Below are positions 56,614 to 64,000 of a stretch of DNA of 64,000 nucleotides, piece by piece; positions within the stretch are counted from its first letter, which is position 1; every line of letters starts with the position of its first letter. Below the pieces are notes generated by a model, which was not told the DNA's origin, searched no databases, and worked only from the letters and a program-made list of their open reading frames with translations. This DNA is from Mycolicibacterium hippocampi. Its GTDB lineage: Bacteria; Actinomycetota; Actinomycetes; Mycobacteriales; Mycobacteriaceae. The position numbers and the translations under genes were made by a program. Location: the NCBI RefSeq assembly GCF_010723735.1, contig NZ_BLLB01000002.1, positions 3,286,001 to 3,350,000 on the forward strand. Direction: 5' to 3'.

Positions 56614-57644
56614 GTCCCCGCATCGTCGCTCTGGGCGGCGGACACGGGCTCTATGCCACGCTGTCGGCGGCACGCCGGATCAGCCCGCACGTCACCGCTG
56701 TGGTCACCGTCGCCGACGACGGTGGTTCGTCCGGCCGGTTGCGCAACGAGCTGGGTGTGGTGCCGCCGGGTGATCTGCGAATGGCGTTGGCGGCGTTGGC
56801 TTCCGACAGTCCGCAGGGCACTTTGTGGGCGACGATCATCCAGCACAGGTTCGGCGGCAGCGGCGCCCTGGCCGGCCATCCGATCGGCAACCTGATCCTG
56901 GCCGGACTGCACGAGGTCCTCGCCGACCCGGTGGCGGCGCTCGACGAACTGGGCCGGGTGCTCGGCGTCAAGGGCCGGGTGTTGCCGATGTGCCCGGTGG
57001 GGCTCGAAATCGAGGCCGACGTGGTGGGTCTGGAGTCCGACCCCCGCATCGGCCGCGCGATCCGGGGCCAGGTGGCGATCGCCACGACCGTGGGCAAGGT
57101 GCGCCGGGTCCGGCTGCTGCCCGGCGACCCGCCGGCGACGAGGCAGGCCGTCGACGCGATCATGCACGCCGACCTGGTCGTGCTCGGGCCGGGTTCGTGG
57201 TTCACCAGCGTGATTCCGCACGTGCTGGTGCCGCAGTTGGCGGCGGCGCTGCGAGCGACGCCCGCCCGCCGCGCCCTGGTGCTCAACCTGGTGGCCGAGC
57301 CGGGGGAGACGGCGGGGTTCTCGGTGGAGCGCCACATCCACGTGCTGGCCCAGCATGCGCCGGACTTCACCGTGCACGACATCATCGTCGATTCCGCCAG
57401 CGTGCCCAGCGACCGCGAGCGGGACCAGTTGCGCCGCACCGCCACCATCCTCGACGCCCACGTTGAGTTTGCTGCCGTTTCCAGACCTGGTACACCTTTA
57501 CATGACCCGGCGAGGTTGGCCGCGGCGCTCGAGGGGGTACGCAGGCGCGGCATGGCACCAACCGACACAGCCCAGGCGCCCCAGCAGCCGACTGTGCCCG
57601 CACCGACAGTGAACGGACCGAGAGGTGACGACCCGTGGCGATGA
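56610..57644 (+). CDS. yvcK: YvcK/CofD-like gluconeogenesis factor (Rv1422, CuvA)
   Basis: 344 residues. N-terminal [14 protein letters not shown] and [12 protein letters not shown] are the YvcK nucleotide-sugar binding motifs; [12 protein letters not shown] and [10 protein letters not shown] complete the family pattern. YvcK binds UDP-GlcNAc and is needed for cell-wall synthesis and growth on gluconeogenic carbon; in mycobacteria it localises to the growing pole. AGGAGG is 5 nt upstream. Overlaps whiA by 10 bp. Confidence 0.95.
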   Translation: MSPRIVALGGGHGLYATLSAARRISPHVTAVVTVADDGGSSGRLRNELGVVPPGDLRMALAALASDSPQGTLWATIIQHRFGGSGALAGHPIGNLILAGLHEVLADPVAALDELGRVLGVKGRVLPMCPVGLEIEADVVGLESDPRIGRAIRGQVAIATTVGKVRRVRLLPGDPPATRQAVDAIMHADLVVLGPGSWFTSVIPHVLVPQLAAALRATPARRALVLNLVAEPGETAGFSVERHIHVLAQHAPDFTVHDIIVDSASVPSDRERDQLRRTATILDAHVEFAAVSRPGTPLHDPARLAAALEGVRRRGMAPTDTAQAPQQPTVPAPTVNGPRGDDPWR

Positions 57645-58618
57645 CAGCCGAGGTCAAGGACGAGCTCAGCCGGTTGGTGGTCAATTCGGTGAGTGCACGC
57701 CGGGCCGAGGTGGCCTCACTGCTGCGGTTCGCCGGTGGGCTGCACATCGTGTCCGGGCGGGTGGTCGTGGAGGCCGAGGTCGACCTGGGCATCATCGCCC
57801 GCAGGCTGCGCAAGGACATCTACGACCTGTACGGCTACAACGCGGTGGTGCACGTGCTGTCCGCGAGCGGTATCCGCAAGAGCACCCGGTATGTGGTGCG
57901 GGTCGCCAAGGACGGGGAAGCGCTGGCCAGGCAAACCGGTCTGCTCGACCTGCGCGGCCGGCCGGTGCGCGGGCTGCCCGCCCAGGTCGTCGGCGGAAGC
58001 GTCGCCGACGCCGAGGCTGCTTGGCGGGGCGCGTTTTTGGCGCACGGATCGCTCACCGAGCCTGGGCGGTCGTCGGCGCTGGAGGTCAGCTGCCCCGGCC
58101 CGGAGGCCGCCCTGGCGCTCGTGGGTGCGGCCCGGCGGCTGGGGGTCGGCGCGAAGGCACGCGAGGTGCGCGGCAGCGACCGTGTCGTGGTTCGAGACGG
58201 CGAGGCCATCGGCGCATTGCTCACCCGGATGGGTGCGCAGGACACCCGGCTCACCTGGGAGGAGCGCCGGATGCGCCGCGAGGTGCGGGCGACGGCGAAC
58301 CGGTTGGCCAACTTCGACGACGCCAACCTGCGGCGGTCCGCGCGGGCCGCGGTGGCTGCGGCCGCCCGCGTGGAACGTGCGCTGGAGATCCTCGGCGATA
58401 CGGTGCCCGACCATCTCGCCGCCGCGGGCAGTCTGCGCGTGGCGCACCGGCAGGCGTCCCTGGAGGAGCTCGGCCGCCTTGCCGAGCCCCCGATGACCAA
58501 AGACGCTGTGGCGGGGAGGATTCGGCGGCTGCTGTCGATGGCCGACCGCAAGGCCAAGCAGGACGGTGTCCCCGACACCGAGTCGGCGGTGACCCCGGAC
58601 CTGCTGGAAGACGCCTGA
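57635..58618 (+). CDS. whiA: Sporulation/cell-division regulator WhiA
   Basis: 327 residues from GTG 57635. LAGLIDADG-like N-terminal part ([16 protein letters not shown], and [12 protein letters not shown]) and a C-terminal DNA-binding domain ([22 protein letters not shown]). It follows yvcK in the conserved order of Gram-positive bacteria. In streptomycetes it acts with WhiB at sporulation-specific division; the mycobacterial role is in growth and division control. Confidence 0.96.
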   Translation: MAMTAEVKDELSRLVVNSVSARRAEVASLLRFAGGLHIVSGRVVVEAEVDLGIIARRLRKDIYDLYGYNAVVHVLSASGIRKSTRYVVRVAKDGEALARQTGLLDLRGRPVRGLPAQVVGGSVADAEAAWRGAFLAHGSLTEPGRSSALEVSCPGPEAALALVGAARRLGVGAKAREVRGSDRVVVRDGEAIGALLTRMGAQDTRLTWEERRMRREVRATANRLANFDDANLRRSARAAVAAAARVERALEILGDTVPDHLAAAGSLRVAHRQASLEELGRLAEPPMTKDAVAGRIRRLLSMADRKAKQDGVPDTESAVTPDLLEDA

Positions 58619-58619
58619 C

Positions 58620-59324
58620 ATGAGGGTGGGTGTGGCCTATCCGGACCCGCCGTTCAACGCGATGCCGGGCGACACCGGCCTGGACATCGAGCTGATGGCC
58701 GAACTCGCCCGCGCGCTCGGTGAGTCCGTCGAGTTCGTCGGCTACGAGGGTGCGGATTTCGACGGGATCTTCGCGCGTCTGGAAGCCGGCGACTACGACT
58801 GCGTCGCCGCGGGCACCACCGTGACACCGGCCCGCGAAGCCAGGGCGGGGTTTCTCCCGCCGTATCTGATCTCCGGGCAGGCCCTGGCCGTCGACACCGG
58901 CCGGCTGCCACAGGTGCACTCGATCGACGACCTCGACGGCCTGACGATCGGGGTGCAGCGCGGCAACACCAGCGAGCCGATCGCCGAGCGCCTCGTCGCC
59001 GAGGGTAAGGCCGCGCGGGTGCGGGTCTACGAATACGGCGACATCGAGGCGGCGGTGCGTGGCCTGGGCAACGGCGAATGTGATGCGGTGATGAAGCTGG
59101 CTCCGGTGCTGACCGAGCTCGTCAAGTCGCTGCCCGGTGTCGACGTGGTGCAGCAAGGCCTTTCGGTGGAGCACATCGCGATCGCGGTGGCGCCCGCCGA
59201 CCAGGCGCTCGCGGGCAGGCTGCGGGTCGCCCAGGCCGAGCTCGAAGAGGACGGCACGCTGCAGCGGATTCGACGCAAATGGCTGGGAAGCCCGTATGTC
59301 GACCAGAGCCTGGGATCGCTCTGA
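58620..59324 (+). CDS. Extracellular solute-binding domain protein without signal peptide
   Basis: 234 residues. Family 3 (amino acid) binding fold: RVGVAYPDPPFNA at the start, GLDIELMAELARAL, TIGVQRGNTSEP and KWLGSPYVD at the end. Start ATG 58620 is 1 base after the whiA stop. There is no signal or lipobox in this or any upstream in-frame codon, so it may be cytosolic or a sensing protein. Ligand unknown; an amino acid or polyamine is usual. Confidence 0.75.
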   Translation: MRVGVAYPDPPFNAMPGDTGLDIELMAELARALGESVEFVGYEGADFDGIFARLEAGDYDCVAAGTTVTPAREARAGFLPPYLISGQALAVDTGRLPQVHSIDDLDGLTIGVQRGNTSEPIAERLVAEGKAARVRVYEYGDIEAAVRGLGNGECDAVMKLAPVLTELVKSLPGVDVVQQGLSVEHIAIAVAPADQALAGRLRVAQAELEEDGTLQRIRRKWLGSPYVDQSLGSL

Positions 59325-59365
59325 GACGTCGGGGACAGGCCGCGCGCAGCGGGAAGGGCACCGAC

Positions 59366-60445
<1,080 letters not shown>

Positions 60446-60481
60446 GGGCGAGCGAAGCGACGGGAAAGTAGGTAGACAGCG

Positions 60482-61693
60482 ATGGGCATCAAGTCGCTCG
60501 ACGACCTTCTCTCAGAGGGAGTGACAGGGCGGGGCGTGCTGGTGCGCTCCGACCTCAACGTCCCGCTCGATGATGGCTCGATCACCGACCCCGGCCGCAT
60601 CATCGCATCGGTTCCGACGCTGAAGGCGCTCAGCGACGCCGGGGCGAAGGTCGTCGTGACCGCGCATCTGGGCAGGCCGAAGGGTGAGCCGGACCCCAAG
60701 TTCTCCCTGGCCCCGGTCGCTGCGGCGCTGGGCGAGAGGCTGGGCCGGCACGTCCAGCTCGCCGGTGACGTCGTCGGGTCCGATGCGCTCGCCCGCGCCG
60801 AGGGGCTCACCGACGGTGACATCCTGCTGCTGGAGAACATCCGTTTCGACGGCAGGGAGACCAGCAAGGACGACGCCGAACGCCTCTCGCTGGCCAGGGC
60901 GCTCGTCGAGCTGGTGGGTGAGGACGGTGCGTTCGTCTCCGACGGTTTCGGTGTCGTGCACCGCAAGCAGGCCTCGGTGTACGACGTCGCCACGTTGTTG
61001 CCGCACTACGCGGGCACCCTGGTCGCGGCCGAGGTCAAGGTTCTCGAGCAGCTGACCAGTTCCACAGAGAAGCCGTACGCGGTGGTTCTCGGCGGATCCA
61101 AGGTTTCCGACAAGATCGCCGTCATCGAGAACCTGGCCACCAAGGCCGACAGCCTGGTCATCGGTGGCGGTATGTGCTTCACATTCCTTGCCGCACAGGG
61201 ACTCTCAGTCGGTAGCTCGCTGCTCGAAGAGAGCATGGTCGACACCTGCCGCAAGCTGCTGGACACCTACGGCGACGTGCTGCACCTGCCGGTCGACATC
61301 GTCGTTGCGGAGAAGTTCGCAGCCGATTCCCCGGCTGAGACCGTGGCCGCAGACAAGATCCCGGACGGCAAGATGGGACTGGACGTCGGACCGGAGTCGG
61401 TGAAACGGTTCACCGCGCTGCTGTCCAACGCCAAAACCATCTTCTGGAACGGTCCGATGGGGGTCTTCGAGTTCCCGGCGTTCGCGGCCGGCACCAAGGG
61501 GGTGGCCGAAGCCATCGTCGCCGCCACCGGCAAAGGCGCCTTCAGCGTCGTCGGCGGTGGGGACTCGGCAGCCGCCGTGCGCCAGCTGGGCCTGCCCGAG
61601 GACGGCTTTTCCCACATTTCCACCGGTGGCGGCGCCTCGCTGGAATACCTTGAGGGCAAAGAGCTGCCCGGCATCCAGATCCTGTCGGACTGA
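60482..61693 (+). CDS. pgk: Phosphoglycerate kinase
   Basis: 403 residues. [12 protein letters not shown] at the start, TAHLGRPKG, the nucleotide-binding GGSKVSDK and the C-terminal [11 protein letters not shown] and [11 protein letters not shown] are all present. Converts 1,3-bisphosphoglycerate to 3-phosphoglycerate with ATP formation. 36 bp after gap, 14 bp before tpiA. Confidence 0.98.
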   Translation: MGIKSLDDLLSEGVTGRGVLVRSDLNVPLDDGSITDPGRIIASVPTLKALSDAGAKVVVTAHLGRPKGEPDPKFSLAPVAAALGERLGRHVQLAGDVVGSDALARAEGLTDGDILLLENIRFDGRETSKDDAERLSLARALVELVGEDGAFVSDGFGVVHRKQASVYDVATLLPHYAGTLVAAEVKVLEQLTSSTEKPYAVVLGGSKVSDKIAVIENLATKADSLVIGGGMCFTFLAAQGLSVGSSLLEESMVDTCRKLLDTYGDVLHLPVDIVVAEKFAADSPAETVAADKIPDGKMGLDVGPESVKRFTALLSNAKTIFWNGPMGVFEFPAFAAGTKGVAEAIVAATGKGAFSVVGGGDSAAAVRQLGLPEDGFSHISTGGGASLEYLEGKELPGIQILSD

Positions 61694-61707
61694 ACTAGGA
61701 GACTCTC

Positions 61708-62493
61708 GTGTCGCGTAAGCCGTTGATCGCCGGCAACTGGAAGATGAACCTCAACCATTTCGAGGCGATCGCGCTGGTGCAGAAGATCGCTTTCTCGTTG
61801 CCGGACAAGTACTTCGACAAAGTCGATGTCACCGTGATCCCGCCGTTCACCGATCTGCGCAGCGTCCAGACGCTTGTCGACGGAGACAAACTGCGGCTCA
61901 CCTACGGCGCGCAGGACCTCTCGCAGCATGACTCGGGCGCCTACACCGGTGAGATCAGCGGCGCGTTTCTGGCCAAGCTCGGCTGCACGTTCGCCGTGGT
62001 CGGGCACTCCGAGCGGCGGACCTACCACAACGAGGACGACGCGCTGGTCGCGGCGAAGGCGGCGGCCGCGTTCAAGCACGGGTTGACGCCGATCATCTGC
62101 ATCGGTGAGCACCTCGACATCCGGGAAGCCGGCAACCATGTCGAGTACAACCTCGGTCAGCTGCGCGGCTCGCTGGCCGGGTTGTCGGCCGACCAGATCG
62201 CCGAGGCTGTCATCGCCTATGAACCGGTGTGGGCGATCGGCACCGGACGGGTGGCCAGTGCGGCCGACGCGCAGGAGGTGTGTGAAGCGATTCGCACCGA
62301 ACTCGCCGCGCTGGCGTCTGTCGACGTCGCTGCCGGGGTGCGGATCCTCTACGGCGGTTCGGTCAACGTCAAGAACGTCGGTGAGATCGTCGGTCAGGCC
62401 GACGTCGACGGTGCGCTGGTCGGTGGGGCGTCGCTGGACGGTGAGCAGTTCGCGACTCTGTCCGCCATCGCGGCGGGCGGCCCCCTTCCCTAA
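61708..62493 (+). CDS. tpiA: Triosephosphate isomerase
   Basis: 261 residues, GTG start after AGGAGA. Strand 1 [10 protein letters not shown] with catalytic Lys/Asn, VVGHSERR with catalytic His, [11 protein letters not shown] with catalytic Glu, and YGGSVN. Third gene of the gap operon. Confidence 0.98.
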   Translation: MSRKPLIAGNWKMNLNHFEAIALVQKIAFSLPDKYFDKVDVTVIPPFTDLRSVQTLVDGDKLRLTYGAQDLSQHDSGAYTGEISGAFLAKLGCTFAVVGHSERRTYHNEDDALVAAKAAAAFKHGLTPIICIGEHLDIREAGNHVEYNLGQLRGSLAGLSADQIAEAVIAYEPVWAIGTGRVASAADAQEVCEAIRTELAALASVDVAAGVRILYGGSVNVKNVGEIVGQADVDGALVGGASLDGEQFATLSAIAAGGPLP

Positions 62494-62524
62494 CCCGCAG
62501 CCCTGGGGCACATCCCGCGCCCTG

Positions 62525-62530
62525 TAGTCT
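62525..62530 (+). promoter_or_regulatory. Predicted -10 box (TAGTCT) for secG, leaderless
   Basis: TAGTCT ends 7 nt before the ATG of secG at 62538, which has no Shine-Dalgarno sequence. Confidence 0.4.
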
Positions 62531-62537
62531 GGCGGCC

Positions 62538-62771
62538 ATGGAATTGGCCCTGCAGATCATCCTGGTCGTGACCAGTGTGCTGGTCGTGCTCCTGGTACTG
62601 CTGCACCGCGCCAAAGGTGGCGGTCTGTCCAGCCTGTTCGGCGGCGGCGTGCAGTCCAGCCTGTCCGGCTCCACAGTGGTCGAGAAGAACCTGGACCGGT
62701 TGACGCTGTTCGTCACCGGTATCTGGGTGGTGTCCATCGTCGGCACAGCTCTCCAGATCAAGTACGGCTAG
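62538..62771 (+). CDS. secG: Preprotein translocase subunit SecG
   Basis: 77 residues, the usual SecG size. Two hydrophobic helices (LQIILVVTSVLVVLLVLLH and LFVTGIWVVSIVGTAL) separated by the Gly/Ser-rich loop with GGGLSSLFGGGVQSSL, the family signature. Accessory subunit of the SecYEG channel. Located between tpiA and ppc as in other mycobacteria. Confidence 0.96.
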   Translation: MELALQIILVVTSVLVVLLVLLHRAKGGGLSSLFGGGVQSSLSGSTVVEKNLDRLTLFVTGIWVVSIVGTALQIKYG

Positions 62772-62831
62772 GTCTCGACGTCGCCGGCGCCCCACCCTGC
62801 ACGCCGGCAACTCGCCGCCGATACTGGACGC

Positions 62832-64000
62832 ATGACTGAGGTTTCTGACCCGACGTCCGACGCTGCCCTGGAACCCATCGGAGCCGTGCAGCGGACCAAG
62901 GTGGGCCGGGAAGCCACCGAGCCGATGCGTGAGGACATCCGGCTTCTCGGTGCCATCCTGGGCGACACTGTGCGCGAGCAGAACGGTGACCAGGTTTTTG
63001 ATCTCGTCGAGCGGGCCCGCGTCGAATCCTTCCGGGTGCGCAGATCCGAGATCGACCGTGCCGAGATGGCCAAGCTGTTCGACGGTGTTGATGTCCATCG
63101 GGCCATCCCCGTCATCCGCGCGTTCACACATTTCGCACTGCTGGCCAACGTGGCCGAGGACATCCACCGCGAGCGCCGCAGAGCGGTCCACGAGGCTGCT
63201 GGAGCGCCACCGCAGAACAGCAGCCTGGCCGCCACCTATCTGAAACTCGACTCGGCCGAACTCGACGCGGGAACCGTTGCCGACGCGCTCGTCGGTGCAC
63301 TGGTCTCGCCGGTCATCACCGCCCATCCCACCGAGACTCGGCGGCGTACGGTGTTCGACACCCAGCACCGCATCACCGAGTTGATGCGGCTGCGCCTGCA
63401 CGGCCATGCCACCACCGAGGACGGCCGGGACGTCGAGCGTGAACTGCGGCGACACATTCTCACGCTCTGGCAGACCGCGTTGATCAGGCTGTCCCGGCTG
63501 AAGATCCAGGACGAGATCGAAACGGGACTTCGCTACTATCCGGCCGCCTTCTTCGAGGTGATACCGCAGGTCAACGCCGAGGTCCGGGCCGCGTTCCAGG
63601 CCCGCTGGCCGGGTGGCGAACTGCTGGAGGCGCCGATCCTGCGCCCGGGGTCGTGGATCGGCGGCGACCGCGACGGCAATCCGAACGTCACGGCCGAAGT
63701 CGTCCGGCTGGCGACCGGCCGTGCCGCCTACACCGCGCTCGCGCATTACTTCGTCGAGCTGACCGCGCTCGAGGAGGAGTTGTCGATGTCGTCGCGGCTG
63801 GTGCACATCAGCGACGCGGTGGCCGCACTCGCCGAGGCCTGTCACGAACCAGCCCGCGCCGACGAGCCCTACCGGCGGGCGCTGCGGGTGATCCACGCCC
63901 GCCTGACCGCGACGGCGCAACAGATACTCGACCGCCAGCCCGAGCACGAACTCGACCTCGGCATGCAGGCCTACCGCACGCCCGCGGAGCTGCTGGCCGA
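62832..64000 (+). CDS. ppc: Phosphoenolpyruvate carboxylase, N-terminal part (truncated by window end)
   Basis: 389 codons are open from ATG 62832 to the window edge; a full enzyme has about 900. The N-terminus reads [21 protein letters not shown], with [16 protein letters not shown] carrying the catalytic His, and [16 protein letters not shown]. Carboxylates PEP to oxaloacetate, refilling the TCA cycle. Its C-terminal catalytic half lies outside the window. Confidence 0.95.
   Translation, partial: MTEVSDPTSDAALEPIGAVQRTKVGREATEPMREDIRLLGAILGDTVREQNGDQVFDLVERARVESFRVRRSEIDRAEMAKLFDGVDVHRAIPVIRAFTHFALLANVAEDIHRERRRAVHEAAGAPPQNSSLAATYLKLDSAELDAGTVADALVGALVSPVITAHPTETRRRTVFDTQHRITELMRLRLHGHATTEDGRDVERELRRHILTLWQTALIRLSRLKIQDEIETGLRYYPAAFFEVIPQVNAEVRAAFQARWPGGELLEAPILRPGSWIGGDRDGNPNVTAEVVRLATGRAAYTALAHYFVELTALEEELSMSSRLVHISDAVAALAEACHEPARADEPYRRALRVIHARLTATAQQILDRQPEHELDLGMQAYRTPAELLA

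Overview
The window is high-GC actinobacterial DNA from a mycobacterium, most likely a fast-growing or environmental Mycolicibacterium-type genome. The evidence is conserved mycobacterial gene order (fmt-rsmB-rpe-ribG, P55/lprG, ribE, ribBA-ribH-PH protein, uvrC-rapZ-yvcK-whiA, gap-pgk-tpiA-secG-ppc), LprG/P55 and HbhA-like proteins, DUF732 secreted proteins, and many predicted leaderless starts with a TANNNT box 6-7 nt before the start codon. Region 1 (1-6.2 kb) is accessory metabolism: the 5' part of a NitT/TauT-type binding lipoprotein gene, a divergent GntR/FCD regulator with a palindromic operator between them, a Baeyer-Villiger monooxygenase paired with an HSL-type esterase, a TIM-barrel sugar isomerase/epimerase carrying a perfect 27-bp internal duplication, and a membrane-anchored endonuclease/exonuclease/phosphatase-fold protein. 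Region 2 (6.2-18.4 kb) looks like a cell-surface polysaccharide or glycoconjugate locus: three family-2 glycosyltransferases, a DUF998 membrane protein, a secreted GH16 lipoprotein, a large polytopic membrane protein and a condensation-type acyltransferase. It also holds a single 1277-residue protein that joins a Wzx-like flippase to an NRPS-like adenylation-carrier-thioesterase module. Five genes on the + strand overlap by a few bases and read as one operon, divergent from the flippase-NRPS gene. Region 3 (18.5-31.6 kb) is mostly core: lysoplasmalogenase, the degenerate actinobacterial PriA, a DUF2207/LemA pair, fmt, rsmB, rpe, ribG, a PfpI-type protein, the P55 efflux pump with LprG, and ribE. 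Region 4 (about 31.55-46.65 kb) is an integrated mobile element of about 15.1 kb inserted in the last 18 codons of ribE. The left junction carries an element-supplied replacement ribE tail. The displaced original tail lies at the right end, the two differing only at synonymous sites across the core. The element has a tyrosine integrase, a PrimPol-helicase replication protein with an iteron-like array just downstream, many tiny overlapping ORFs, a serine recombinase, and no virion or conjugation genes. Its cargo includes a Ser/Thr kinase, a nucleotidyltransferase-like (DUF6932-type) gene translationally coupled to an HbhA-like gene, an HNH nuclease gene coupled to a MazG-OGG-glycosylase fusion (a candidate nucleic-acid defence module), two secreted DUF732 proteins and several small membrane proteins. 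Region 5 (46.9-64 kb) returns to core: a large acidic Ig/cadherin-repeat surface protein with a hairpin over its ribosome binding site, ribBA, ribH, a PH-domain protein, gamma-glutamyltransferase, uvrC, rapZ, two tandem 10-codon minicistrons, yvcK, whiA, a solute-binding protein, gap, pgk, tpiA, secG and the first part of ppc. Protein families were assigned by reading motifs by eye, with no database search. No tRNA, rRNA, CRISPR array or riboswitch was seen.
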